Both the position numbers and the translations under genes were made by a program. This document shows, in pieces, positions 48,833 through 63,728 of a DNA stretch of 64,000 nucleotides. The stretch spans positions 390,820 through 454,819 of the forward strand of contig NZ_KE557320.1 in assembly GCF_000442315.1 (NCBI RefSeq), read 5' to 3'. Position 1 is the first letter of the stretch; each line of letters opens with the position of its first letter. The DNA comes from Rubellimicrobium thermophilum DSM 16684 (GTDB lineage: Bacteria > Pseudomonadota > Alphaproteobacteria > Rhodobacterales > Rhodobacteraceae). The notes below the pieces were generated by a model. It was not told where the DNA came from, searched no databases, and was given only the letters and a program-made list of their open reading frames with translations.

Positions 48833-49917
48833 CGGAGCAGGAGGATGACCGCTGGATGGCGCTGGCTCTTGCGTTGGGGCGGCGCGGCATGGGGCGGGTC
48901 TGGCCGAACCCGGCTGTGGGTTGCGTGATCGTCCGTGACGGGCGCGTAGTCGGTCGGGGATGGACGGGGGATGGGGGCCGTCCCCATGCAGAGACGGTGG
49001 CTCTCGCACAGGCAGGTGAGGCGGCGCGGGGTGCGACGGTCTATGTCACGCTGGAACCCTGCGCCCATCACGGCCGGACGCCGCCTTGTGCCGATGCCCT
49101 TGTCGCGGCAGGGGTTGCACGGGTGGTCGTGGCGACGGGCGATCCGGATCCCCGCGTGGCCGGTCGCGGTCTGGCCCGCTTGCGCGAAGCTGGAATCGCC
49201 GTCTTCACCCCCTTGCGTGAGGATGAGGCCCGGCATGACCATGCCGGCTTTCTGCTGCGCGTGACGGCGGGGCGCCCATGGGTGACGCTGAAGCTTGCAG
49301 CGAGTCTTGACGGCCGCATCGCGACGGCCTCGGGCGAGAGCAGGTGGATCACCGGCCCCCGCGCGCGAGAGTCGGTGCAGCTCCTGCGGTCCCGGCATGA
49401 TGCCGTCATGGTGGGGGGCGGAACCGCGCGGGCCGATGATCCGCTGCTGACCGTCCGGGGGATCGACCGGCCGCCCGTCGTGCGGGTGGTCTGGTCCCGC
49501 GGTCTCGATCTGGACCGGCATTCGCAACTGGCCCGCACGGCCCGTTCGACGCCGCTCTGGCTCCTGCATGTGCAGGGGGATCCCGGGCCCTGGCGGGATC
49601 TCGGGGCCCGCTGCCTGCGTGTGGCCGGAACGGAACAGGGTGTGGACCTCCGCGAGGGTCTGAAGGCCCTTGCCGAAGCCGGACTCACCCGGGTCCTGTG
49701 CGAGGGGGCGGGCAGCTGGCCGCCGGTCTGCTGCGGGCTGGTCTTGTGGATGAGATCGTGCTCTTCCACGCCGGACATGTTCTGGGCGCGGAAGGGCGGC
49801 CGATGGTCGGTGCACTCGGCCTGTCAGCCCTGGCCGAGGCCCCGGCTTCGCGCTTGCCGCCGTGGACAGGATCGGGGGCATGTAATGACCCGCTGGCTGC
49901 GCGGCGCCGGACGCTGA
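48829..49917 (+). CDS. ribD: Bifunctional riboflavin deaminase/reductase RibD (three frameshifts)
   Basis: Catalyses the second and third steps of riboflavin synthesis; corrected length 363 residues. The N-terminal deaminase has HAETVAL and [15 protein letters not shown]. The reductase domain has [34 protein letters not shown] and [17 protein letters not shown]. One base each is missing in the G5 run at 49704-49708, the C4 run at 49840-49843 and the G5 run at 49874-49878. Together the three losses restore the frame for the last [10 protein letters not shown]. Genes ribE, ribBA and ribH, which often follow, are not here; clpA is convergent instead. Confidence 0.94.
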   Translation: MTEQEDDRWMALALALGRRGMGRVWPNPAVGCVIVRDGRVVGRGWTGDGGRPHAETVALAQAGEAARGATVYVTLEPCAHHGRTPPCADALVAAGVARVVVATGDPDPRVAGRGLARLREAGIAVFTPLREDEARHDHAGFLLRVTAGRPWVTLKLAASLDGRIATASGESRWITGPRARESVQLLRSRHDAVMVGGGTARADDPLLTVRGIDRPPVVRVVWSRGLDLDRHSQLARTARSTPLWLLHVQGDPGPWRDLGARCLRVAGTEQGVDLREGLKALAEAGLTRVLCEGAGSWPPVCCGLVLWMRSCSSTPDMFWARKGGRWSVHSACQPWPRPRLRACRRGQDRGHVMTRWLRGAGR

Positions 49918-49957
49918 AAGGGGACCGGCGGGATCGAGGCCGGCCCCGCATCGCGAT

Positions 49958-49983
49958 CCGGCCCTGCCGATGGGCAGGGCCGG
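49958..49983. terminator. 11-bp stem-loop between ribD and clpA
   Basis: CCGGCCCTGCC (49958-49968), loop GATG, then GGCAGGGCCGG (49973-49983). A perfect 11-bp stem lies between convergent genes and so can serve both, though neither side has a clear T-run. Confidence 0.7.
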
Positions 49984-50015
49984 CGGGAGAGGGGCAAAAC
50001 GCCTCCGGCTTCGGG

Positions 50016-52340
<2,325 letters not shown>

Positions 52341-52414
52341 TTGGCGTGCTCCTCTGGTCGAGGGGCCGGAAGGAAGTTCGGGGCCCGGCCCCATCATGGG
52401 CCTCTCGGGATTAA

Positions 52415-52442
52415 AGATCGGTGTTTGACGCGCCGCTTCAAG
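52415..52442 (-). promoter_or_regulatory. Candidate RpoH (sigma-32) promoter of clpA
   Basis: On the minus strand, CTTG (52442-52439), 17 bases, then CCGATCT (52421-52415). This matches the alphaproteobacterial heat-shock form CTTG-N17/18-CYTATNT with one mismatch, about 75 bases before the clpA GTG. ClpA is a known heat-shock target in relatives. Confidence 0.5.
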
Positions 52443-52571
52443 CGCAAAATTGTATGGATCCGTTCACGACCTCCGGCCTTGACAACAAGGTGACAGCGGG
52501 GCCGGCGTAAGGGGATCCTTAAGGCCTTTCGGCTATGCCGGATCGATCGGACAGATCCGGATGGGCTGAAG

Positions 52572-53409
52572 ATGAAACAGCGAGTCGCGATCCAGACATT
52601 CGCGCTGACCCTGCTGGTCATCCTGCTGGCATCGGGGCTGACGGGCATCCTCTTCCGGCTGGTCGGGCTCGAGCGGGCCGGGGTGGGGCAGGCCATGGCG
52701 ATCTGCGCTGTCATGTGCCTCATCCTGGCGCCGATCATCCTCGGTCCGCTTGTGCATATGGCGGTCAGGCTGGACAGTCTGTGCGAAAGGCTGCGGCAGG
52801 CTGCGCTGACCGATCCCCTGACCGGGCTGGCCAACCGCCGTGCCTTCTTCGAGGAGGCGGCAGCCCGCCTGCGATACGCCCCCGGCGGGCCCGAGGCGCC
52901 TCTCTATGCGATCCTGATGATCGACGCCGATCGCTTCAAGGACATCAACGACCGCCACGGGCACGAGACGGGTGATGCCGCGCTGGCCCATCTGGCGGGC
53001 CGGATCTGCGATTCCCTTGCGCGGGCAGGTGAAGAGGCGCCCCTCATCGCCCGTCTGGGCGGCGAGGAATTCATCGTGCTGCTGACCGGGGTCACCGCTG
53101 CGGGGGCCCGCCTGGCCGCCGAGGTGATCTGCGAAGGGATCCGCTCCACCACGATGACCTTTCGGGATCAGCGCCTGTCCATGACCGTGAGCATCGGGGT
53201 CTGGGTGGGCTCGGGTCGGAGCCTGGATCAGGCCCTGTCGCTGGCGGATCGGGCCGTCTATGCGGCCAAGGCTGCCGGGCGGGACTGCTGGCGGTTCGCG
53301 GAGGATCCCGCCTGTCCCGGATGCGACGGCACGGGCCCCGATCCGGGCGGCGCAGTCCGTGCCGAGTGGCCGGGCCGCGCTGCCCGCCCCCCGAACCGCC
53401 GCCCCCTGA
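52572..53409 (+). CDS. Diguanylate cyclase, GGEEF type (frameshift near its end)
   Basis: Makes c-di-GMP from two GTP. About 278 residues: two membrane helices (about 7-30 and 40-65), then a GGDEF domain with [35 protein letters not shown] and the signature GGEEF. No RxxD inhibitory site lies five residues before the signature (the spot reads EEAP), so product inhibition there is unlikely. In the raw frame the coding sequence would run on antisense through gloB. One extra C in the run at 53402-53406 would put a TGA at 53407-53409, just before a terminator-like hairpin, which I take as the true end. Confidence 0.9.
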
Positions 53410-53433
53410 CCCCTCGGGACCCGGGGGGGTCAG
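53406..53433. terminator. Hairpin between the cyclase and gloB
   Basis: CTGACCCC (53406-53413) pairs with GGGGTCAG (53426-53433). It contains the stops of both convergent genes and fits a shared terminator. Confidence 0.6.
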
Positions 53434-54206
53434 AACCGGTCCTTCGCAGCCCGGATGGCCGCGAAGACGGCGGCATCCGTGGCGCCTTCCATGCCCATCC
53501 GGGCCTTCATCCCGGGAAGGTCGGCGCGCAGGAAGGGATTGGTCGCCAGTTCCTCCGACAGGCGCGAAGGGACGGTGGGCTGACCGCGTTCGCGCGCCTG
53601 GCGGACGGCTTCGGCCCGCTGCTGCAGCGCGGAATTGTCCGGATCCACGGTCAGGGCGAAGCGGGCATTGGACTGGGTGTATTCATGGCCCGAGCAGATG
53701 AGGGTGTGCGGCGGAAGCGATCGGAGCCGCAGCAGGGAGGCCCACATCTGCTCGGCGGTTCCCTCGAACAGGCGGCCGCATCCCAGCGCCATGAGCGTGT
53801 CCGCCGTGAAGGCCAGGGCAGAACGCGGGAAATGATAGGAGATGTGGCCCACCGTATGCCCCGGCGTGTCGAGGACCTCCACCTCCTCACCGCAGATCTG
53901 CAGGGTCTGTCCCGGCGTGACAGCCAGGTCGAGCGGCGGCAGGCGATGGGCATCGGCGGCATTCCCGATCACGCGGGCGCCGTCGCGCAAGGCCGCGACG
54001 CCCTGGATGTGGTCGTCATGGTGATGGGTGATGAGGATCGTGCCCAGCCTCCAGCCCCGCCGGTCGAGTTCGGCCCGGATGGGCCCGGCTTCCGGCGCAT
54101 CGACAAGGGCCGTCTCGCCCGTGGCAGGATCATGCAGCAGGAAGGCATAGTTGTCCTGCAGGCACGGGACGGTGACGAGCGTCAGGGATGCGCGGTCTGC
54201 GGGCAT
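53430..54206 (-). CDS. gloB: Hydroxyacylglutathione hydrolase (glyoxalase II)
   Basis: Hydrolyses S-lactoylglutathione in methylglyoxal detoxification. It has 258 residues. The metallo-beta-lactamase signature [10 protein letters not shown] (about 58-67), HTVGHISYH and the [28 protein letters not shown] motifs (glutathione-site region) are present. Its start is set at MPADRASLT. It is divergent from the methyltransferase gene, the usual arrangement in relatives. Confidence 0.95.
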   Translation of the reverse strand: MPADRASLTLVTVPCLQDNYAFLLHDPATGETALVDAPEAGPIRAELDRRGWRLGTILITHHHDDHIQGVAALRDGARVIGNAADAHRLPPLDLAVTPGQTLQICGEEVEVLDTPGHTVGHISYHFPRSALAFTADTLMALGCGRLFEGTAEQMWASLLRLRSLPPHTLICSGHEYTQSNARFALTVDPDNSALQQRAEAVRQARERGQPTVPSRLSEELATNPFLRADLPGMKARMGMEGATDAAVFAAIRAAKDRF

Positions 54207-54284
54207 GGCGGAGAAGCCTTCTTCTGTCCTACTGTCTGTCCGATCCTGCCGCCGCGCGACGGCAGCCGCAATGCGGAAGGTTCC

Positions 54285-55111
54285 ATGCACCCGGACGTGC
54301 ACGATCTGCGAGACTTCTATTACCGCAACCCGCTTGGCCGGGCGGTCCAGCGTGTGATCCGCGGCGAGATCGAATCGCTCTGGCCCGAGGCCAAGGGTCA
54401 GACCGTTGCCGGCTACGGCTTTGCCGTGCCCTTTCTGCGGCCCTTTCTGACGGGGGCCCGCCGGGTGATCGCGCTGATGCCGGGGCCGCAGGGGGTCATG
54501 CCCTGGCCGTCATCGGCGCCGAATGTGGCCCTTCTGTGCGAGGAGACGCTGTGGCCGCTCTCGACGGGATTCGTGGATCGTCTTCTTGTCGTGCATGGCA
54601 TCGAGACGAGCGATCACCCCGACCCGCTGCTTGACGAATGCTGGCGGGTTCTTGGCCCGGGGGGGCGGGCGATCTTCGTCGTCCCGAACCGGGCGGGGCT
54701 GTGGTCCCGCAGCGATGCCACGCCCTTCGGATATGGGCAGCCCTATACCCTCCGCCAGTTCGAGGCGGCGCTGCGCCGTCACCGCTTCCAGGTGGAGAGG
54801 GCGCTGTCTACGCTCTACCAACCGCCGTCCACCCATCGCTTCTGGCGTCGCCTGAGCGGGTTGATGGAGCAGGCAGGCCGTCATCTTCCGCTCTTTGCGG
54901 CAGGCGGGGTTCTCGTGGTGGAGGCCTCGAAGCAGCTTGCCCTGCCGACCCGCGGCAGTGCGGTTGCCGATCGGCGGATCCGCTTGCCGGATGCCGTGCC
55001 CCTTCCTGCGGCAAGGGGGCGGTGCACTCCTTCCGGGCGCTTCCCGCGATCCGGGCGCGCGATCCGCAGGACGGATGCGGAACACTGCGCAAGCCGGTTG
55101 CGGGGGTCTGA
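54285..55111 (+). CDS. SAM-dependent methyltransferase-like protein (frameshift)
   Basis: Corrected length is 275 residues. The N-terminus reads [22 protein letters not shown], and the fold is a class I methyltransferase with a degenerate glycine-rich SAM motif ([14 protein letters not shown]) and the later strand [23 protein letters not shown]. Such proteins sit beside gloB in many Rhodobacterales; the substrate is unknown. A G is missing in the G5 run at 55015-55019, after which the C-terminus reads [17 protein letters not shown] and ends at 55111. Confidence 0.82.
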
Positions 55112-55231
55112 TCGCTCTGCTACACGCCGCCGCGAGCGAACGCCTCCGCCAGGGGTATCTCCGGGCGGGCGGCCTGTCGCATGACGGGTCCGCAGGCGTG
55201 CCATGGGGAGCATGACAACGGAAGGGTGGAC

Positions 55232-55792
55232 GTGTCCGAACCAGCATCGATCTCGACCGGCATTGCGTCGCGTTACGCCCGGGCCGTCTTCGACCTCGCC
55301 CGCGAGGAGGACATGCTCGCCGCCGTGGAGCAGGATCTCGGCCTGCTCGAGGGGGCCCTTGCCGAAAGCGCCGATCTGCGCGCGCTCATCGCCTCGCCGC
55401 TCTATTCGCGCGAGGAGCAGGGGCGTGCGCTCGATGCGCTGGCCGACAGGATGGGTCTGTCCGCCATCATGCGGAACACGCTGGGGCTTCTGGCTGCAAA
55501 GCGCCGCCTGTTCATCCTGCCGCATCTTCTTGCAGCTCTGCGGGGGCTGATCGCCGAGGCGCGCGGCGAGGTCGCGGCAGAGGTGATCTCGGCCCGGCCC
55601 CTCACGGCCGAACAGGAAAGGCGCCTTGCCGACGAGCTTTCGGCCAGGGCGGGCCGTTCCGTGAAACTCCAGACGCGGGTGGACGGATCGCTGATCGGCG
55701 GTCTCGTCGTCCGGCTGGGCTCGCGCATGATCGACACCTCGATCCGCGCAAAGCTCGGCCAGATCCAGAACATGATGAAAGAGGTCGGTTAA
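55232..55792 (+). CDS. atpH: ATP synthase F1 delta subunit
   Basis: Peripheral-stalk subunit joining F1 to Fo. It has 186 residues. The N-terminus is [20 protein letters not shown], and the C-terminus has [24 protein letters not shown], the conserved delta signature. It starts at GTG 55232, two codons beyond VD, with GAAGGG upstream. It opens the atpHAGDC operon; the stop is directly followed by atpA. Confidence 0.95.
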   Translation: MSEPASISTGIASRYARAVFDLAREEDMLAAVEQDLGLLEGALAESADLRALIASPLYSREEQGRALDALADRMGLSAIMRNTLGLLAAKRRLFILPHLLAALRGLIAEARGEVAAEVISARPLTAEQERRLADELSARAGRSVKLQTRVDGSLIGGLVVRLGSRMIDTSIRAKLGQIQNMMKEVG

Positions 55793-55793
55793 G

Positions 55794-57332
<1,539 letters not shown>

Positions 57333-57365
57333 TTACGGGTCTGAGCTGAGGGAGATGCCGGGGCG

Positions 57366-58232
57366 ATGCCCAGTCTGAAGGATCTGAAGAACCGCATCGC
57401 CTCGGTGAAATCCACCCGGAAGATCACCAAGGCGATGCAGATGGTGGCGGCGGCCAAGCTCCGCCGCGCCCAGGACGCGGCCGAGGCGGCCCGTCCCTAT
57501 GCCGAGCGTTTCAATGCCGTGCTGGCGGGGCTGGCCTCCGCCTCTGCCGGTTCGGAGACGGCGCCGGCCCTGCTGCGGGGGACAGGGCGCAACCAGGTTC
57601 ACCTTCTGGTCGTGATGACCTCGGAGCGCGGCCTTGCCGGGGCCTTCAACTCCTCGATCGCCCGCCTTGCGCGGACCGAGGCGCAGCGCCTGATCGGCGA
57701 AGGCCGGACGGTGAAGATCCTGACCGTCGGCAAGAAGGGCCGCGACATCCTGAAACGGGATCTCGGCCAGCTCTTCGTGGGCCATGTGGACCTCTCTGCC
57801 GAGCGCCGCATGAGCTATCCCCTTGCGCAGCGGATCGCACGCGACATCATTGCCCGCTTCGATGCGGGCGAGTTCGACGTGGCGACGATCTTCTACAACC
57901 GCTTCCAGTCGGTCATCTCGCAGGTGCCGACGGCGCGCCAGATCATCCCGGCGACCTTCGACGAGGCAGCGCCCTCGGCGCTCTATGACTACGAGCCCTC
58001 CGAAGAGGCCATCCTGAGCGAGCTGCTTCCACGTGGGGTGGCGACGCAGATCTTTGCGGCGCTTCTGGAAAACGCAGCCTCCGAGCAGGGGGCGCGGATG
58101 ACGGCCATGGACAACGCGACGCGGAACGCGGGGGACATGATCGACCGCCTGACGATCCAGTACAACCGCAGCCGTCAGGCTGCGATCACCAAGGAACTGA
58201 TCGAGATCATCTCGGGGGCGGAGGCCGTCTAG
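57366..58232 (+). CDS. atpG: ATP synthase F1 gamma subunit
   Basis: Rotor shaft with 288 residues. Both terminal helices are conserved: [19 protein letters not shown] at the start and [34 protein letters not shown] at the end. Confidence 0.97.
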   Translation: MPSLKDLKNRIASVKSTRKITKAMQMVAAAKLRRAQDAAEAARPYAERFNAVLAGLASASAGSETAPALLRGTGRNQVHLLVVMTSERGLAGAFNSSIARLARTEAQRLIGEGRTVKILTVGKKGRDILKRDLGQLFVGHVDLSAERRMSYPLAQRIARDIIARFDAGEFDVATIFYNRFQSVISQVPTARQIIPATFDEAAPSALYDYEPSEEAILSELLPRGVATQIFAALLENAASEQGARMTAMDNATRNAGDMIDRLTIQYNRSRQAAITKELIEIISGAEAV

Positions 58233-58303
58233 GCCTGCGCTCTCTTGGCCGGCCGACCGGCGGCCTCACGAACATCCGGGGTCCGACCCCGCCAGACCCG
58301 TAG

Positions 58304-59755
<1,452 letters not shown>

Positions 59756-59756
59756 C

Positions 59757-60200
59757 ATGGCAGAGGGTTTCCGCTTCGATCTTGTGAGCCCCGAGCGGCG
59801 TCTTGCCGCCCTCGATGCGCGCGAGGTCCTGCTGCCGGGTGCGGACGGCGATCTGACGGCGATGCCGGGCCATGCGCCCGTCATCACCACGCTGCGCCCC
59901 GGTCTGATCCGGGTTGTCCATGCAGCAGGAACCGAGGAATTCGTGGTGACCGGCGGCTTTGCCGAGGTCACCGCGACCGGCGTGTCCGTCCTGGCCGAAC
60001 AGGCCCTGCCGCGGGCCGAAGTGACGGCCGATGTGCATGCGCGCTGGGTGGAGGAGGCGCGGACTGCGCTGACCGCCGCCCAGAACATTGCCGACCGTGA
60101 CGGTCCGGTGGATGACGCCGCCCGTCTTCTGGCCGACATGGTCGCCGTTGGCGACCGCATCGGGATCGGCGCCGGGGCCTCGCGCGCGCCGGCGCCCTGA
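59757..60200 (+). CDS. atpC: ATP synthase F1 epsilon subunit
   Basis: Central-stalk subunit with 147 residues. The beta-sandwich N-terminal part ([29 protein letters not shown]) and the [18 protein letters not shown] motif are seen. The C-terminal part is helical, ending in a less conserved Ala-Pro tail. It closes the operon, followed by a strong terminator. Confidence 0.96.
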   Translation: MAEGFRFDLVSPERRLAALDAREVLLPGADGDLTAMPGHAPVITTLRPGLIRVVHAAGTEEFVVTGGFAEVTATGVSVLAEQALPRAEVTADVHARWVEEARTALTAAQNIADRDGPVDDAARLLADMVAVGDRIGIGAGASRAPAP

Positions 60201-60225
60201 GGAGGGCATACCCTTTGCAATGCGG

Positions 60226-60251
60226 AAAGGCCCCGGCATGCCGGGGCCTTT
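60226..60251. terminator. Bidirectional terminator between atpC and prs
   Basis: AAAGGCCCCGGCATGCCGGGGCCTTT is a perfect 26-base palindrome. The stem is topped by a short loop, flanked by AAA on one side and TTT on the other, so it suits transcription from both sides. It lies between the convergent atpC and prs. Confidence 0.9.
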
Positions 60252-60286
60252 CTGTTTCGGGCGCCGGATCGAGGCGGGAAACGGGC

Positions 60287-61306
60287 TCAGCGTCTCGTGT
60301 ACATCCCCTCATAGATCGGTGCGAGGCTGTCGGCCTCGAACAGGGACGAGACCGACGTCCCGTGCCAGATGTTGAGGATCGCCTGCGCGAACATCGGCGC
60401 GGTCGGAACGATGCGGATGTTGCCGGCCTCGCGCACCCTGTCGGTCTGTTCGATCGAATCGGTGATGACGAGCGACTTCATCCGCGATTCCCGGATGCGC
60501 CCGACAGCCGGACCGGACAGGACCCCATGGGTGATATAGGCATGAACCTCGCGGGCGCCGGCTTCGCACAGCACCTCGGCGGCCTTGCAGAGGGTGCCGG
60601 CGGTATCCACGATGTCGTCCACGATGATGCAGATCTGATCACGGACATCGCCGATCACCGTCATTTCGGCGACCTCTCCCGGCCGGGCCCGGCGCTTGTC
60701 CACAATAGCCAGCCCGCAGCCGATCCGTTGGGCCAGTTCCCGTGCCCGCGCCACGCCCCCGACATCCGGCGAGACGACGGTCATGTCTTCGAGCCGCCCG
60801 TCGAAATGATGCAGGATGTCGAGTGCGAAGACCGGCGCAGCATAGAGATTGTCCACCGGAATGTCGAAGAAGCCCTGGATCTGTGCGGCATGCAGGTCCA
60901 GCGTCAGGATGCGGTCCACCCCTGCGGTCGTCAGCAGATTGGCCACCAGCTTGGCGCTGATCGGGGTGCGCGCCTTGGCGCGGCGGTCCTGCCGGGCATA
61001 GCCGAAATAGGGAATGACGGCCGTGATCCGCTGGGCTGAGGAGCGGCGCAGGGCATCCGTGATGATCAGCAGCTCCATCAGCGTGTCATTGGCTGGGTTC
61101 GAGGTCGGCTGGATGATGAACATGTCCTCGCCGCGGACATTCTCGAAGACCTCGACAAAGATTTCCTGATCGTTGAAGCGCTCGACACGAGCGTTCACCA
61201 GATCCACGGCCACGCCCCGATGCAGCGACATCCGTCGGGCAATGGCGCGGGCAAGGGGGATGTTGGCATTGCCGGCGATGAGTTTCGGCTCGGACAGGGC
61301 TGGCAT
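60287..61306 (-). CDS. prs: Ribose-phosphate pyrophosphokinase
   Basis: Makes PRPP from ribose-5-phosphate and ATP; 339 residues. The ATP and metal sites are in [17 protein letters not shown] and [18 protein letters not shown], and the PRPP-binding loop is [18 protein letters not shown]. The start is [17 protein letters not shown] feeds purine, pyrimidine, histidine and NAD synthesis. Confidence 0.97.
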   Translation of the reverse strand: MPALSEPKLIAGNANIPLARAIARRMSLHRGVAVDLVNARVERFNDQEIFVEVFENVRGEDMFIIQPTSNPANDTLMELLIITDALRRSSAQRITAVIPYFGYARQDRRAKARTPISAKLVANLLTTAGVDRILTLDLHAAQIQGFFDIPVDNLYAAPVFALDILHHFDGRLEDMTVVSPDVGGVARARELAQRIGCGLAIVDKRRARPGEVAEMTVIGDVRDQICIIVDDIVDTAGTLCKAAEVLCEAGAREVHAYITHGVLSGPAVGRIRESRMKSLVITDSIEQTDRVREAGNIRIVPTAPMFAQAILNIWHGTSVSSLFEADSLAPIYEGMYTRR

Positions 61307-61429
61307 GGCAATTCCTTCGCGGGGCAGTGCGTGGCGCGGCCCTAGCATGGGCTGCGGGTTATCTCCAGAAAGCGGCGGGCCCTGTCGCATGCCGTGATGG
61401 CGGATAGGCCATGCTGCACAGGGGGGGGC

Positions 61430-61882
61430 TCATGGGATGGGCTCTTCGATGATGTGGTCTTCCCATTCGTCCTCCGGAACCTCGGTTTCCGGGATGGCAA
61501 GGCCCCGCACCCCGGCCCCCGCCCGGTGCGGGCTTTCCGGATCGCCGGTGAGCAGCGGATGCCAGTCCGGCAGGGGATGGCCCAGATGACGCAGGCGATA
61601 GGCACAGGTCGCGGGAAGCCAGTAGAGATGCCGCGGGATCGAGGTCGGTGTCAGCAGGATGCATTCGGGCACATGGTCGTGCCGGTCCGCATAGGAGGAG
61701 CAGCGGGCGCTGGCGCAGTCGAGCAGGCGACAGGCCACGCGCGTCAGCGCCACCTCGCCGGTCTCCTCGTCCTCGAGCTTGTTGAGGCAGCATTTCCCGC
61801 AGCCATCGCAGAGCGCCTCCCATTCGTCCCGGTTCAGCGCCGCCAGGGGCATCTCCCAGAAGCGGGGCCGCATGTCAGCCAT
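61430..61882 (-). CDS. YcgN-family cysteine-cluster protein (UPF0260)
   Basis: A 150-residue protein. The cysteine cluster CDGCGKCCLNKLED near residue 25, followed by CRLLD-type ACRLLDCASARCSSY and CPYRLRHLG-like TCAYRLRHLGHPLPDWHPL, is the family signature and may bind iron or zinc. Its function is unknown. Its start overlaps the ribF stop by 8 bases, so it lies downstream in the same transcript as ribF. Confidence 0.92.
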   Translation of the reverse strand: MADMRPRFWEMPLAALNRDEWEALCDGCGKCCLNKLEDEETGEVALTRVACRLLDCASARCSSYADRHDHVPECILLTPTSIPRHLYWLPATCAYRLRHLGHPLPDWHPLLTGDPESPHRAGAGVRGLAIPETEVPEDEWEDHIIEEPIP

Positions 61883-62801
61883 GGGCCGCCAGCACCGCGC
61901 GGGCGCGGGCCGAATCCGCGTCCATCTGGGTGATCAGATCGGCAAGGCTGGAGAAGGTCATCTCGGGCCGAAGCCACTCCACCAGCGCGACAGACAGGGT
62001 TGCGCCGTAGAGATCGCCCGCGAAGTCGAAGAGGAAGACCTCGAGATTCGGAACCGAGCCGCCGAACATCGGCCGCACCCCCAGCGAGGCGACACCGCCA
62101 TGATGGCCCTGATGGGGACCGTCGAGAATGTCCACAAGGGTGGCATAGACTCCGAAGCGGGGGAGATGAAGACCCTCGAGCGACAGATTCGCCGTGGGAT
62201 AGCCAAGGGTTCGTCCGCGCTTCTCGCCATGCAGGACGGGTCCCTCGATCCGGTGCCAATGTCCCAGCATCCGGGCGGCATCGCGGGGCCGGCCTTCGGA
62301 CAGGGCAAGACGGATGGCTGTGGAGGAGATCTCGGCCCCCTCGATTCCTCGCAGCGGCGCCACCGTGACGGCAAGGCCGGCGGCCTGGCCGAGGCGAACC
62401 AGTGTTGCGGCATCGCCCGCGCGGCCGCGGCCGAAGCGGAAGTCCTCTCCCACGACGGCATGGGACAGGCCCAGCCCTCCGACCAGGACGTCGGCCACGA
62501 AGGCCTCCGGCGTCAGCGCGGCAAGCGCGGCATCGAAGGGAAGCTCATAAAGGATATCCACGCCGAGACGCTCGAAGCGATGCGCACGGGCCTGGGCATT
62601 CATCAGCCGGAAGGGAGGGGCCTCCGGCGCGAAGAACTGGCGGGGATGCGGCTCGAAGGTGACGACAGCGAGGGGAACGCCATCGCGCCGTGCCAGATCG
62701 AGGACTGCCCGATGCCCCAGATGGACGCCGTCGAAATTGCCGATTCCGGCCGAGGCGCCGCGCGCATCGGGGGGGGCGGTCAGATCGCGGATGATGCGCA
62801 T
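61875..62801 (-). CDS. ribF: Bifunctional riboflavin kinase/FMN adenylyltransferase
   Basis: Turns riboflavin into FMN, then FAD. It has 308 residues. The adenylyltransferase motif GNFDGVHLGHRAVLD is near residue 22, with VVTFEPHPRQFFAP following. The C-terminal kinase domain has RTLGYPTANLSLEG and VEVFLFDFAGDLYG-type LEVFLFDFAGDLYG. It is linked to the HAD gene upstream and the YcgN gene downstream. Confidence 0.96.
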   Translation of the reverse strand: MRIIRDLTAPPDARGASAGIGNFDGVHLGHRAVLDLARRDGVPLAVVTFEPHPRQFFAPEAPPFRLMNAQARAHRFERLGVDILYELPFDAALAALTPEAFVADVLVGGLGLSHAVVGEDFRFGRGRAGDAATLVRLGQAAGLAVTVAPLRGIEGAEISSTAIRLALSEGRPRDAARMLGHWHRIEGPVLHGEKRGRTLGYPTANLSLEGLHLPRFGVYATLVDILDGPHQGHHGGVASLGVRPMFGGSVPNLEVFLFDFAGDLYGATLSVALVEWLRPEMTFSSLADLITQMDADSARARAVLAAHG

Positions 62802-62845
62802 GGCTGGCTGTTACTCCCCCCCGACCATGCCTGCAAGCCGAGGCG

Positions 62846-63728
62846 TCAGCGCAGGAAACCGATGGCAAAGGTCGGAGACAGCCCCTGCGCCCCGACATAG
62901 GCCGCCAGACGCGCCGGATCCGGTTGTCCGCCGCGCGGGGTTGCCGTCTCCTGCGCGGCCAGACCGCCGGTGACGAACAGGCAGTCAAGTCCCTCGCCGA
63001 TGGCACCTGCGATATCCGTGCCGATTCCGTCGCCGATGGCGAGGATCCGGTCATCGGGCGGCAGATCGCCCAAGGCGGCCAGGCGACGGCGGGCCAGATC
63101 ATAGATCGGCGGGTGGGGCTTGCCGAAATACAGGCTCTCGCCGCCCATCTCCTCATAGAGCCGGGGCCAGGGCCCCGGCGCACCATTCCCGCCGCTCGCC
63201 GCGGTCCACCACGATGTCCGGGTTGGCGCAGAGCAGCTTCAGCCCGCGCTGCTTGGCCAGCAGGAACTGCGGCCGGTTCACCGCCGGATCCGCATGCGGA
63301 TCGAAGGGACCGCAGCAGACGATCCCTTCAGCCTCTTCGAGGGGGACGGCCTCCACCGGGACGGGATCGGCGACGATCCGCGGGGGTTCGAGGAACACCC
63401 GGTCGCGCTCTTCGCCCATGAACCAGATCCGCCGGCCGACCGCCCCCTGATAGAGCGCGACGCGCGCGGCATCCCCGGAGGTGGCCACGGCATCCCAGGC
63501 CTCCCGTGGAACGCCCAGCCGGGCGATCTGGGCCTCGACGCTGGCGCGCGGCCGGGGCGCATTGGTGACCAGAACGACCCGTCGCCGCCCCCCCGCGCGA
63601 AAGTCACGCAGCGCTGCCACAGCGGCCGGAAAGGCCTGCAGGCCGTCATGGACACAGCCCCACAGGTCCACGAAGGCCGCATCATAGCGGTCCGCGATAT
63701 CGGCAAGACGGGCGACGATCTCGGTCAT
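62846..63728 (-). CDS. HAD-superfamily class IIA hydrolase (frameshift)
   Basis: Corrected length is 293 residues. HAD motif 1 is visible in modified form (AFVDLWGCVHDG, DxWGxxHD), motif 2 is VVLVTNAPRP, and the C-terminal cap/metal motif is ILAIGDGIGTDIAGA. It belongs to the TIGR01459-type group found beside ribF in alphaproteobacteria; a nucleotide or sugar phosphatase role is probable. One extra G in the run at 63163-63166 breaks the frame between CAGALA and RLYEEMGGESLYFGKP. Its start overlaps the pyrophosphatase stop by four bases. Confidence 0.88.

Noticed and set aside
52572..55184. An 870-residue fusion of cyclase and methyltransferase
   Set aside because: The middle runs antisense to gloB, a clear glyoxalase II gene. 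The join is due to an indel near the cyclase stop; two separate genes fit the families.
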